DNA of 56,217 bases, taken from Synergistales bacterium (GTDB taxonomy: Bacteria > Synergistota > Synergistia > Synergistales > Aminiphilaceae). How positions within the stretch are numbered: the stretch's first letter is position 1; every line of letters starts with the position of its first letter. A program made the position numbers and the translations under genes. Of the stretch, positions 1 to 8,732 are shown one piece after another. The stretch spans positions 1 to 56,217 of the forward strand of contig JAIPGA010000005.1 in assembly GCA_021736445.1 (NCBI GenBank), read 5' to 3'. The notes under the pieces are model-generated. The model saw only the letters and a list, made by a program, of their open reading frames with translations, was not told where the DNA came from and ran no database searches.

Positions 1-25
1 AACGGGCGGATGTCCTCCGCCCGTT
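1..25. terminator. Perfect inverted-repeat terminator at window edge
   Basis: AACGGGCGGA and TCCGCCCGTT form a perfect 10-bp stem around a 5-base loop. On the plus strand it is followed by a short T-rich stretch (TTTTCTCT from base 31), so it could end a gene lying left of the window. On the minus strand it lies just past the stop of the small membrane protein, so it may serve both sides. Confidence 0.6.
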
Positions 26-55
26 CGGCCTTTTCTCTCCCCAACATCCGTCCGG

Positions 56-478
56 CTAGTCGTCGATATCGAGGTCGTCATCGTCGAAATTGTCGAAGAA
101 CTGCTCCAGCTTGGTCAGGCGAACCGTGTCGGCGGCATCCTCCCACTGCTGCAGCACCCGATTCTGCTTTCTTCTGGTCCGCCACACGCCGCTGGCGACC
201 ATCAACGGCCCCATACCGAGACAGACAGCAATGCCGATGAAATAGTAGGATTTCTCCTGTTCCCGCCGGTCGTTTTCTATCATGATCTGCACCCGCTCCT
301 CGGTGGAGCGCAGGACAATCTCCCCCCGTTCCTCCAGAGCCACGGGATCGTAGTCCTCTCTGATCTGTTCGAAGGCCGCCGGATCGTAGAACAGGGCCAG
401 GAAAAGCCCGAAAGAGAGCACAAGCAGACCGGCGATCACCCGCGGTGATTTCAGGTACCGCACAACCATTCCCTTCAT
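56..478 (-). CDS. Small membrane protein of unknown function
   Basis: I do not recognise this 140-residue protein. It has two predicted membrane helices, one near residues 10-30 and one near 80-100. Between them lies a charged, Glu/Arg-rich segment of about 50 residues that is probably outside the membrane. The C-terminal tail is helical and ends in a run of aspartates. The start at 478 is chosen because AGGAGGG (488-494) sits 9 bases upstream; a frame-extended start at 523 has no such site. The gene is divergent from the TetR regulator and does not obviously belong to the efflux operon. Its stop is followed by the hairpin at 1-25. Confidence 0.6.
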   Translation of the reverse strand: MKGMVVRYLKSPRVIAGLLVLSFGLFLALFYDPAAFEQIREDYDPVALEERGEIVLRSTEERVQIMIENDRREQEKSYYFIGIAVCLGMGPLMVASGVWRTRRKQNRVLQQWEDAADTVRLTKLEQFFDNFDDDDLDIDD

Positions 479-764
479 AACGCTCCCCCCTCCTGTAGCC
501 GCCGGCAACGCCACGACGATCACTTTGTGTCAGTATAGCACAAAAGCAGCACGATCTCCTCCGAATACTGCGCCGGCCGACAATCCTCTCTTGGGTATCC
601 CTCCACAGTCCCGGTACCTTCGCTGCCGAACCGGCTCTGTTCTGTCTCCCCCGGCAGGATAATCCGCAAGCCCACGACGGTCAGCCACCTGTAACGATCT
701 CTCAACAGTCTTCCCCAGATTGTTGACCTGCCGAATATTTGGCAGTACCATTGCTTCCCGAGAA
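479..764. other. Divergent intergenic region, no gene seen
   Basis: This spacer lies between the small membrane protein and the TetR operator. It should hold the leftward promoter. An 86-codon frame on the minus strand (520-780) has no ribosome site and no recognisable features, so I do not call it. A TTGACC at 723-728 resembles a -35 element but has no good -10 partner at the right distance. Confidence 0.4.
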
Positions 765-791
765 TTGACCGACCGGTCAACAGAATAAAAT
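765..791 (+). promoter_or_regulatory. TetR-type operator overlapping the efflux promoter
   Basis: TTGACCGACCGGTCAA at 765-780 is palindromic at 14 of 16 positions and has the TGAC...GTCA arms typical of TetR-family operators of RND pumps. Its left arm, TTGACC, can also serve as a -35 element, with TAAAAT (786-791) as the -10 after a short 15-base spacer. A regulator bound here would block RNA polymerase, so tetR and the pump would be autorepressed. If transcription begins near 798, the ATG at 790 cannot be the translation start. Confidence 0.6.
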
Positions 792-849
792 GACAGGTTA
801 TTCGGCCCGAAGCACCGAAACCTGTATCCAGAAAAGAATGGGTGGAAGA

Positions 850-1482
850 ATGCCGGAGTTAGCGGACAAAAAGAAGGAACTCCTGGAAGAGCTCATGAAG
901 GGGACCATCTACGACGCTGCCTGGTCGCTCATGAAAGAGAGCGGCTGGGAATCCTTTTCCATGGGGAGGCTGGCGGAACGGGCGGGCGTCTCCAAGGGGA
1001 CGATCTACAACTACTTCAAGGACAAACGGGAGCTTCTCTGGTTCATTTTAGACAAAGGAATCGAGGAGGTCACCGCAACACTGGACCAGCTGATCGCCTC
1101 GGCCTCGAGCTGGCGGGAGGCGCTGGAAAAGGCCCTGCGGTACGAGATGGTCCAGCGCGAACGGCACGCCGGGGTCATCGTATCCATCATGCACGCGATC
1201 CACCAGGACAGGGAGCTGCAGCAACGCGCCCAGAGCTCGGAATTCCCCGTGGACCGGATCCGCAGGCGCTACAGACAGATTCTGGAAGGAGGAGTGGAGA
1301 GCGGCGAATTCCGGGAGATCTCCGTGGATACCCTGGAGATGCTCTGTTTCTCGCTCCTCATCGGAACGGCGAAGATCTGGAACGTCGGCAATGGGGACGT
1401 AACCTCCGGTTCCATAGCAGACACCGTGTTTTCCATCCTGCAGAAAGGTCTGTATACAGAAAGAGGGACTGACGGACAGTGA
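850..1482 (+). CDS. TetR/AcrR-family transcriptional repressor
   Basis: The product is a 210-residue TetR-family regulator, probably a repressor of the adjoining efflux genes. Residues 15-60 form the usual helix-turn-helix domain; the recognition helix includes AGVSKGTIYNYFKDKREL, a highly typical TetR signature. The rest is an all-helical ligand-binding and dimerisation domain that cannot be matched to a ligand by eye. The start at 850 is preferred because GGTGGAAG lies directly upstream and the predicted transcript starts after the ATG at 790; ATG 838 is also possible. The stop overlaps the pump start by four bases (GTGA), so the two are translationally coupled. A good candidate operator is at 765-780. 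Confidence 0.88.
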   Translation: MPELADKKKELLEELMKGTIYDAAWSLMKESGWESFSMGRLAERAGVSKGTIYNYFKDKRELLWFILDKGIEEVTATLDQLIASASSWREALEKALRYEMVQRERHAGVIVSIMHAIHQDRELQQRAQSSEFPVDRIRRRYRQILEGGVESGEFREISVDTLEMLCFSLLIGTAKIWNVGNGDVTSGSIADTVFSILQKGLYTERGTDGQ

Positions 1483-4400
1483 AGATTACCGACAAGGCAC
1501 TCCAGCGACCGGTCACCGTACTCATCGCCATGATCGCCCTCATCCTCTTCGGCGCCTTTACGCTGACGAAGATGAACATGGCCCGCATGCCCGACATCGA
1601 CTTCCCCGCCGTGGCCATCACCACCGTCCTCCGGGGGGCCACGCCGACGGTCATCGACAACGACGTCACCGACGTGATCGAAGAGGAGGTCAACACCATC
1701 TCGGGGATCGAGAACCTCACCTCCTACAGCTACGAGGGCCGTTCGGTCATTGCGGTGGAGTTCCAGCTCGGCGAGGACATCGACGCAGCCGCCGCGGACG
1801 TGCGGGACAAGGTGAATCTGGCGCAAGCCAACCTTCCCGACGACGCGGAGGCACCCATCATCCAGAAGGTGAACCCCATGGACTCGGCGATCGTTACGCT
1901 GGCCGTCACCGGCGACGGCTCCTACCAAAGGAAGTCGGACTTCGTGGACAACGTGGCCAAACCGAGCCTCCAGACCGTACGGCATGTGGGGAACGTGGAC
2001 ACGCCGGGCTTCCGGGAGCGGGAGATCCGCATCTGGATCGACCCGACAAAACTGGAGGCCCGGGGACTCATTGTGGACGACGTCAAGGACGCCATCAGGA
2101 ACAAGCATGTCGAGCTTCCGGCGGGGAGCATCGAGACGGAGCGGCACGAATACGACATCCGCCTCGAAGCGGAATACGACTCGGCGGAGACGCTGCGGGA
2201 GCTCCCCATCGTCGCCCGCCAGGGCAGCGTCATCCGTCTGGAGGACGTCGCCAGGGTGGAAGACGGCTACGAGGACAAGGACTCCATCGCCACCTACAAC
2301 GGAAGGGAGACCATCCTCCTGCAGGTGAAAAAACAGCGCGGCGCCAACGAGGTGGCCCTTGCGGAGGGCATACTGGAAGAGGTGGACCGTATCAGGAACC
2401 AGGCCCCCGAAGGGGTCTCGCTGCAGGTGATCTCCAACACCGCAACCTTTGTCAAACAGTCCATGGGCGGTGTCCGCAACGACCTCTTTCTGGGGGTGGC
2501 GCTCTGCTCGCTGGTCATGCTGATCTTCCTGCAGACCATACGGGCCACCTTCGTCACCATCGTCGCCATTCCGGTGGCGCTCCTGGGCAGCCTGCTGATC
2601 CTCCACGCCAACGGGATCACCATCAACAACCTCAGCATGCTGGGTCTCTCCCTCTCGGTGGGGATGGTCATCGACAGCACCACGGTGGTGCTCGAAAACA
2701 TCCACCGTCATATGGAGCTGGGGGAGTCACCTCTTTCGGCGGCCTCCATGGGGACCAGCGAGGTGGCCTTCGCCGTCCTGGCGGGCGTGGCCACCACGGT
2801 GGCCGTCTTCGGGCCCATCGCCACCATGGGGGGGATCATCGGGCGGATCTTCTACGCCTTCGGCGTTACGGTGGTCACCACGATTCTCATCTCCCTGGCC
2901 GTCTCGCTGACACTCACCCCCTTCCTCTCCTCCCGGCTGCTCCGGCGCGACAATCCCGGCGCCCTGGCGCGCATCGCCGAAAAGCTGCTGGGGAGGCTCA
3001 CCGCCGGCTATCGGTGGCTCCTGACGGTGGCCACCAGACACCGGATCGTCACCATGGGGGTGGCCATCGCCGTCTTCGCCACGGGGATCTACCTGGCGGG
3101 CCACCTGGGGACAGGCTTCACCCCCACCGAGGACCGGGGCGACTTCTTCGTGGAGATCGAGCTGCCCAACGACAGCTCCACCGAGGAATGTCTCCGGATG
3201 GCCAGGGAGCTCTCCGCGGTCGTGCGGGAGAACCCCTACGTGGACTACACCTTCACCACCCTCGGTTCCGGCATGGGATCGGAGATCTACAAGGGACAGA
3301 TCAACACCTATCTGATCGCCAAGGACAAGCGGCCCGGCTACGAAGAGATCATGCAGCAGCTCCGCGGCTCCCTGGCGGTCTACCGCAATGTGGACTTCAC
3401 CCTGGGCGACTTCGGCGGCGCCGATGTAGACCTGACACTGCTGGGCAACGACACCTACCAGCTGGCCGCCATCACCGACAAGATGAAAGAGGACCTCGCC
3501 AAAACAGGGAAGCTGGTGGACATCAACACCGACGTCCGGCTGGACAAACCGCGGCTGGACATCGACATCAACCGGGGTCTGGCCAGCGACATGAACGTGA
3601 ACATCCGGGCACTGGCCCAGGAGGTACAGGCCTACTTCGGCGGCGTGGATGTGGGGGTCTTCAAGGACCGGGGGAACCGCTACGACATCCGTTTGCAGGC
3701 GGCGGGGGCCTTCCGGGACAGCCCCGAGAGCCTGCGGAACATAACCATCCGCAATGGGAAGGGCCAACTGGTCAGCACAGCCGGTCTGGTGGATGCCGAG
3801 ATGGACACGGGACCGAACATGATCCCCCGCTACAACAGACAGCGGTCCATCACCCTGTCGGCGAATACGGCCCAGGGGGTCGCCACGGGAGCGGGCGTCG
3901 CCCTGGTCCAGCAGACCTTCCGGAAGTACGAACCCGCCGACGGGAGCGTACGGGTCGTCTCCACCGGCATGTCAAAGATTATGAGAGAGAGCTTCGGCTA
4001 TCTCATCGAAGCCATCGTGATCGCCATTATCCTGGTCTACATGGTGATGGCCGTGCAGTTCGAGTCCTTCCTGCATCCGCTGACCGTCATGTTCGCCCTG
4101 CCGCTGATGACGGCAGGAGCCTTCGGGGCGCTGATGGTCACCCGCCTGGACCTGGACATCATGGGGATGATGGGCATCATCCTGCTGATCGGCATCGTGG
4201 TGAACAACGCCATTTTGCTGGTGGACTTCATCAACCAGCGACGGGAACGGGGCATGGGCAAACTCGGGGCCGTTCTGGACGCCGCTCCGCTCCGCCTCCG
4301 CCCCATTCTGATGACAGCGCTTTCCACCAGCTTCGGCATGCTGCCCATCGCCCTGGGACTGAGCGAAGGCTCGGAGTTCCGGCAGCCCATGGCCGTAGCG

Positions 4401-4598
4401 GTCATCGGCGGGCTGATCACCTCCACGCTTCTGACGCTCTTTGTCATCCCCACCGCCTACCTCATTGTGGATGATACGGTGGAGCTGGCCAAGCGTCTGC
4501 CGGCGAAGGTCTTCAGAAAAAAAGGAAAGAACGAACAACCGGAAACAGCGCAGCAGCGGAACGAGATACCGGGCAGAGAACGCTCAGGGGGGGAATAG
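1479..4598 (+). CDS. RND-family inner-membrane efflux pump (HAE1/AcrB-like)
   Basis: This 1039-residue protein has the full length and layout of proton-driven RND exporters: helix 1, a large periplasmic porter loop, helices 2-6, a second loop, and helices 8-12. Recognisable parts are the N-terminal MARMPDIDFP stretch, GMVIDSTTVVLEN in helix 4 and GIVVNNAILLVDF in helix 10. The AcrB proton relay (two adjacent Asp plus a Lys) is present here only as Asp399-Ser400 with Asn-Asn in helix 10. That pattern is common in RND pumps outside the enterobacterial type. Start is GTG 1479, overlapping the tetR stop. It should export drugs, detergents or metabolites with the TolC channel and adaptor that follow. 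Confidence 0.93.
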   Translation: MKITDKALQRPVTVLIAMIALILFGAFTLTKMNMARMPDIDFPAVAITTVLRGATPTVIDNDVTDVIEEEVNTISGIENLTSYSYEGRSVIAVEFQLGEDIDAAAADVRDKVNLAQANLPDDAEAPIIQKVNPMDSAIVTLAVTGDGSYQRKSDFVDNVAKPSLQTVRHVGNVDTPGFREREIRIWIDPTKLEARGLIVDDVKDAIRNKHVELPAGSIETERHEYDIRLEAEYDSAETLRELPIVARQGSVIRLEDVARVEDGYEDKDSIATYNGRETILLQVKKQRGANEVALAEGILEEVDRIRNQAPEGVSLQVISNTATFVKQSMGGVRNDLFLGVALCSLVMLIFLQTIRATFVTIVAIPVALLGSLLILHANGITINNLSMLGLSLSVGMVIDSTTVVLENIHRHMELGESPLSAASMGTSEVAFAVLAGVATTVAVFGPIATMGGIIGRIFYAFGVTVVTTILISLAVSLTLTPFLSSRLLRRDNPGALARIAEKLLGRLTAGYRWLLTVATRHRIVTMGVAIAVFATGIYLAGHLGTGFTPTEDRGDFFVEIELPNDSSTEECLRMARELSAVVRENPYVDYTFTTLGSGMGSEIYKGQINTYLIAKDKRPGYEEIMQQLRGSLAVYRNVDFTLGDFGGADVDLTLLGNDTYQLAAITDKMKEDLAKTGKLVDINTDVRLDKPRLDIDINRGLASDMNVNIRALAQEVQAYFGGVDVGVFKDRGNRYDIRLQAAGAFRDSPESLRNITIRNGKGQLVSTAGLVDAEMDTGPNMIPRYNRQRSITLSANTAQGVATGAGVALVQQTFRKYEPADGSVRVVSTGMSKIMRESFGYLIEAIVIAIILVYMVMAVQFESFLHPLTVMFALPLMTAGAFGALMVTRLDLDIMGMMGIILLIGIVVNNAILLVDFINQRRERGMGKLGAVLDAAPLRLRPILMTALSTSFGMLPIALGLSEGSEFRQPMAVAVIGGLITSTLLTLFVIPTAYLIVDDTVELAKRLPAKVFRKKGKNEQPETAQQRNEIPGRERSGGE

Positions 4599-4599
4599 G

Positions 4600-6051
4600 A
4601 TGGATTTCCGGCAGAACACACAACCAGTCACAGGCCAACAGAACCCGTCCCTGTCTGGAGGCAGGACGGGAACGCCATATCCCGGCAGAGTGGTGCCAAG
4701 CAATCATCGGCTCTCTTTTTGTCCTCTGGGCATACTCCTGGCAGTACTCTGTATGACACTGACGATGCTCCAGCCCACGGGCGCACAGGCCGCAGAGGAG
4801 CTCACCCTCCAGAGGGCCGTCAAGATCGCCCTGCTCAAGAATCTGGACATCCAGTCGGCAAAGCAGGAGCAGGTGAAGGCCAGAGGAGGCCTCAAGGTCG
4901 CCGAAGGCGCCCTCTATCCCTCGTTGACCCTGAAGGGGGGCTATACCCGGCAGAAGGAGACCGCGGCCACCCCCGACGAGGACGTCTACAACGCCGGCGC
5001 CACCGTCTCCTTCCCCCTCTACCAGGGTGGCAAACTGCGGGCCTACCTCCGTCAGGCCTACAAGGCCGACAAGCTGGCCGACAGCACCGTGGAGGCGACC
5101 CGCGAAGAGATCATCTACGCCGTCTACGCAGGCTTCTACGACATCCTGCTCCAGAAAGCCAATGTGGCCACCGCCCGGGACGCCCTGGCCTACGCGGAGG
5201 ACTACCTCGAGGAGGTCAAGGCCAGGCGTGAGCTGGGCATGGCCACCACCCTGGAGGTAACACGTGCGGAAAAGCTGCTGGTGGGCAGCCGGCAGAACCT
5301 CATCGCCGCTCGGAACGGCCGGGAACAGAGGCGGATCGATCTGCTGAAGCTCCTCCGCCTGCAGGGACACCCCGACACGGAAATCGACGGGATGCTCTCG
5401 CTCAAGCCGGTGGAGTGCAACCTCAAACGCTCCCTGGAGTACGCCCTGGACAACCGGCCCGACCTGGAGCAGCTCCGCATGAAAGCGCAGATCCAGGAGG
5501 ACCAGATCAGCGTGGCGAAAAGCAACCTGAAACCCCAGGTCACCGTGGCGGGCACCTTTCAGTACGACGACCCGTCCCTGCGTGAAGGGGCCGACAAGGA
5601 CAGCTGGTACCTCTCGCTCAACGTGGAGATCCCCGTCTACGACAGCGGCGTCACCGAAGGCAGGGTCACCAACGAAACGGCGAAACTCGAACAGGCGCGC
5701 CAGGCGGTGGAGCAGAAGCTGGACACCATCGAAGCGGAGGTACGGACCGCCCTGCTCAACATCGAGACCGCCAGGAACGCCGTGGCGGAAGCCGAAAAGA
5801 ACCTGGAGCTGGCCCGGGAATCCCTGCGTCTCGCCGATGTGGGCTACCGGGAGGGTGTGGGCACCCAGCTGGATGTGCTGGACGCCCGAGCGGAGCTGAC
5901 GGAGGCCCGGACAGCATACTCCGCCGCCGTGACGGAGCACAACCTCGCCCTGGCGCAACTCCGCAAGGCCGAAGGGCGGATGGTCGCCTTCGCAGAAAAC
6001 AGGGTCACCGGAAAGGAGAAGGACAATGAACAAGACGGAACACAGCCATAG
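4600..6051 (+). CDS. TolC-family outer-membrane efflux channel
   Basis: The 483-residue product is a TolC/OprM-type protein that would form the outer-membrane exit duct of the pump. After an unusually long N-terminal region comes a hydrophobic signal segment ending AQA before AEELTL. The body shows the two-fold repeated helical hairpins and short beta strands of the family, with long Ala/Glu/Lys-rich coiled coils. The chosen ATG lies one base after the pump stop and follows GGGGGGG; a GTG just before the hydrophobic segment is an alternative that would give a normal-length signal peptide. The 3' end overlaps the adaptor gene by 26 bases. Its presence supports a diderm host. Confidence 0.92.
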   Translation: MDFRQNTQPVTGQQNPSLSGGRTGTPYPGRVVPSNHRLSFCPLGILLAVLCMTLTMLQPTGAQAAEELTLQRAVKIALLKNLDIQSAKQEQVKARGGLKVAEGALYPSLTLKGGYTRQKETAATPDEDVYNAGATVSFPLYQGGKLRAYLRQAYKADKLADSTVEATREEIIYAVYAGFYDILLQKANVATARDALAYAEDYLEEVKARRELGMATTLEVTRAEKLLVGSRQNLIAARNGREQRRIDLLKLLRLQGHPDTEIDGMLSLKPVECNLKRSLEYALDNRPDLEQLRMKAQIQEDQISVAKSNLKPQVTVAGTFQYDDPSLREGADKDSWYLSLNVEIPVYDSGVTEGRVTNETAKLEQARQAVEQKLDTIEAEVRTALLNIETARNAVAEAEKNLELARESLRLADVGYREGVGTQLDVLDARAELTEARTAYSAAVTEHNLALAQLRKAEGRMVAFAENRVTGKEKDNEQDGTQP

Positions 6052-7198
6052 ACGCCGCGGCGCTCTGGGATGGATCGTGCTCGCCGCTCTCCTCCTGTCG
6101 TGCAGCGACGCCACCCCGGAGACGGCATACGCCGCAGAGGACAGCAACGAAACAGAAGGGCAGACAACCACGGTAACGGTGCTGGAGCTGGAGCCGCAGA
6201 AGCGATTCACCACAGGGTTCACCGTCAACTGCACGCTCAAGGCCTACCGGGATGTGGTGGTCTATCCGAAGGTCACCGCCCGGCTCGTGGCCTATCCCGC
6301 CGAGGAAGGCGACGAGGTGGAAGAAGGCGAACCCCTGGCGGAACTGGACCACCGGGATATCGACGCCCAGGTTGGCTCGACGAAGGCCCAGATCGCCGTG
6401 GCCCTGGCGGAGCTGGAGAGCGCCAAGGCCAGTCTGGACAACGCCGAGGTGGAATACAACCGGTACAAGACGCTCGTCGACAAGGGCTACGCCACCACCC
6501 AGCAGCTGGACGCCAAGGAGACGGCCTACACCCAGGCCAAGGCCCAGGTGCGCCTCGCCAGAGCCTCGGTGCAGCGGCAGCGCTCGGTCCTGAAGGAACA
6601 GAGGGTTCTGCTCACCGAGTACACCCTCAACAGCCCCATCGACGGCACGCTCCTTGACGACTACGACCACACCCCGGGCGAGATGATCTCCCCGTCCACA
6701 CCGGTGGCCCATGTGGGGGTGATCCAGCGCCTCAAGGCCGTCCTCAACCCCGAGGCCGCCAAGGCCCGGAATGTCCGAAAGGGGATGAAGGCCTCCGTCA
6801 CCACAGACAGCGTGCCTGGAAGGACCTACCGGGCCGAGGTCATCCAGGTGGCCTCCCAGGTGGATGCCGACACCCGGACGATTGAGGTGAAACTACTGGT
6901 GGACAACAGAGACGGCGAACTCAAACCGGGGATGTTCGGCCGGGCAAAGCTCATCGTAACGGAGGCGCGGAACGCGCTGGTGGTCCCGCAGGACGCCTGC
7001 CTCGAATCGAACGGCCAGTGCCACGTCTTTGTAGCGAGGGACGGGGTGGCCCGAAGGGTCGAGGTCGTGACGGGACCGTCGGACGGACGGCATGTGGTGG
7101 TCGAACAGGGGCTGTCGGCGGGGGATCTGGTGATCCTGAGCGACATGGAAACGCTGCAGGAGGGCGACCGGGTGAGCATCAGCGAGCGCCGTTCGTAA
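6026..7198 (+). CDS. Efflux periplasmic adaptor lipoprotein (HlyD/AcrA family)
   Basis: This 390-residue membrane-fusion protein bridges the RND pump and TolC. The N-terminal signal ends in a lipobox (LLSC, Cys near residue 26), so it is probably lipid-anchored to the inner membrane. It then shows the split biotinyl-lipoyl domain, a helical hairpin rich in Ala/Lys/Glu (about residues 110-200), the second lipoyl half (NSPIDGTLL), and beta-barrel and membrane-proximal domains ending QEGDRVSI. AAAGGAGAAGG precedes the ATG inside the tolC end. The adaptor is last in this operon, whereas in most RND operons it comes first. Confidence 0.92.
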   Translation: MNKTEHSHRRRGALGWIVLAALLLSCSDATPETAYAAEDSNETEGQTTTVTVLELEPQKRFTTGFTVNCTLKAYRDVVVYPKVTARLVAYPAEEGDEVEEGEPLAELDHRDIDAQVGSTKAQIAVALAELESAKASLDNAEVEYNRYKTLVDKGYATTQQLDAKETAYTQAKAQVRLARASVQRQRSVLKEQRVLLTEYTLNSPIDGTLLDDYDHTPGEMISPSTPVAHVGVIQRLKAVLNPEAAKARNVRKGMKASVTTDSVPGRTYRAEVIQVASQVDADTRTIEVKLLVDNRDGELKPGMFGRAKLIVTEARNALVVPQDACLESNGQCHVFVARDGVARRVEVVTGPSDGRHVVVEQGLSAGDLVILSDMETLQEGDRVSISERRS

Positions 7199-7281
7199 CC
7201 ATAGGACCCGGGAACAAAAAACACAAAGAGCGGTCGGTGCGCCACGCCCTGCCGCTATGACATAAAGGAGCACCATAACGA

Positions 7282-8667
7282 ATGAGCACACAAAGAGAAT
7301 ATATGCTGGCGAACCAGCCGATTCTCGGCCTTCTCTGGAGACTCTCCCTCCCCGCGGTGGTCGGGATGTTCTCCATGAGTCTCTACAATCTGGTGGATAC
7401 CATCTTCATCGGCCACAGCGAGGGGGCCATCGGCATCGGCGGGCTCTCCATCGCCTTCCCGCTGCAGATCTTGATGGGCAGCCTGGGGGGCATGCTGGGA
7501 ATCGGGAGCGCCTCGATCATCTCCCGGAGTCTCGGCGCAAAACGCTACCGCCATGCGGCGCAAACTTTGGGGACCTGCGTCATCGCCTCGGTCCTGATCG
7601 GCGCACTGCTCGCCATTGGAGGGACTGTCGCGCTCCACCCCATTCTCCGGGCCTTCGGCGCCACGGAGCGCATCCTCCCCTTTGCGGCGGAGTATATGGG
7701 GATCATCCTCCTCGGTTCGCCGCTGATCATCTTCAGCATGGCCATGAACAACGTCATCCGCTCCGAAGGGGCCGCCGCGATCGCTATGGGAACCATGCTC
7801 GTAGGGACCGCCTTCAATATCGTCTTCGACCCGATCTTCATCTTCGGCTTCGGCATGGGCATCAAAGGCGCGGCTGTGGCCACGGTGCTCTCCCGCATCT
7901 TCGTCGCGGCCTGGATCATCTGGTTCCTCCGGTCCGGCCGGAGTATCATCAAGGCCACCCTCAAGGACATGCGGCTCCGCCTCCCCATCCTCCGCGAAGC
8001 CCTCTCGATCGGGGCACCCACCTTGATCAGGATGGGGTCAACGAGCTTCGTCTTCGGCCTGATCAACCAGACCCTGGCCGGCTACGGCGGCGACATGTCC
8101 ATCGCCCTCTTCGGCATCAACAACCGCATCATCGCCCTCGGCGTCATGCCGATGATCGGCATCGCCCAGGGACTCCAGCCGATCGTGGGCTACAACTACG
8201 GAGCCCGGAACTACCTGCGCGTCCGGGACGCCATCAAGAAGGCGGGAATGCTCGCCACGGCAGTGGGGTTTTTCATTTCCATGACGATGCTGATCGCCCC
8301 CTCCCAGGTGATCCAGCTCTTTACGGGCAATCCACAGCTGCTGCAGGAGGGACCGGCGGCGCTGCGGCTGATGATATCCGGGTTCACGCTGGTAGGGTCT
8401 GTCCTGATCTCGGGCATTGTCTTCCAGGCTCTGGGGAAAACACGGCCCGCCCTGATCATCAATCTCTCCCGGCAGGTGCTCCTGCTGGTCCCGCTGGTGC
8501 TCATTCTCCCCCGTTTCCTCGGCGTTACCGGCGTCTGGTGCGCCTTCCCCATCGCCGATCTGCTCTCTTTCCTGCTGGCGCTCTTGCTTATTCTGCCGGA
8601 GATCCGGAGGCTCAACGAGGAGTGCGAAGGCCCCCTGGCCCCCTGCTACAACAAATCCACGCAGTAA
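7282..8667 (+). CDS. MATE-family multidrug/cation exporter
   Basis: The 461-residue protein is a MATE exporter with twelve hydrophobic segments in two homologous halves. Family marks include LSLPAVVGMFSMSLYNLVDTI near the N-terminus, GIGSASIISRSLGAK in the first half, and GIAQGLQPIVGYNYGAR in the second half, all typical of the DinF/NorM/MepA-like groups. It would exchange toxic cations for protons or sodium ions. The start has AAAGGAG about 11 bases upstream. It follows the adaptor gene by 83 bases on the same strand with no terminator seen between them, so it may be the last cistron of the TetR-controlled operon. A strong inverted repeat lies downstream. Confidence 0.93.
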   Translation: MSTQREYMLANQPILGLLWRLSLPAVVGMFSMSLYNLVDTIFIGHSEGAIGIGGLSIAFPLQILMGSLGGMLGIGSASIISRSLGAKRYRHAAQTLGTCVIASVLIGALLAIGGTVALHPILRAFGATERILPFAAEYMGIILLGSPLIIFSMAMNNVIRSEGAAAIAMGTMLVGTAFNIVFDPIFIFGFGMGIKGAAVATVLSRIFVAAWIIWFLRSGRSIIKATLKDMRLRLPILREALSIGAPTLIRMGSTSFVFGLINQTLAGYGGDMSIALFGINNRIIALGVMPMIGIAQGLQPIVGYNYGARNYLRVRDAIKKAGMLATAVGFFISMTMLIAPSQVIQLFTGNPQLLQEGPAALRLMISGFTLVGSVLISGIVFQALGKTRPALIINLSRQVLLLVPLVLILPRFLGVTGVWCAFPIADLLSFLLALLLILPEIRRLNEECEGPLAPCYNKSTQ

Positions 8668-8680
8668 CCACCGTATCACC

Positions 8681-8727
8681 AGAGAGGGATTCCCTCGACT
8701 CCGCCGGAGAAAAGGGAATCCCTCTCT
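8681..8727. terminator. Bidirectional terminator between convergent genes
   Basis: A perfect 14-bp stem (8681-8694 with 8714-8727) encloses a 19-base loop and sits exactly between the MATE gene and the convergent protease gene. There is no strong T-run on either side, so it may act as a transcription barrier or an mRNA 3'-end stabiliser. Confidence 0.6.
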
Positions 8728-8732
8728 GTCAC

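Noticed and set aside
520-780. An 86-codon minus-strand frame before the TetR gene
   Set aside because: There is no ribosome site and no recognisable features, and it spans the operator and promoter.
1269-2711. A 480-codon minus-strand frame under the RND gene
   Set aside because: Composition is that of a shadow frame (Val/His/Asp-rich), and the plus-strand gene is certain.
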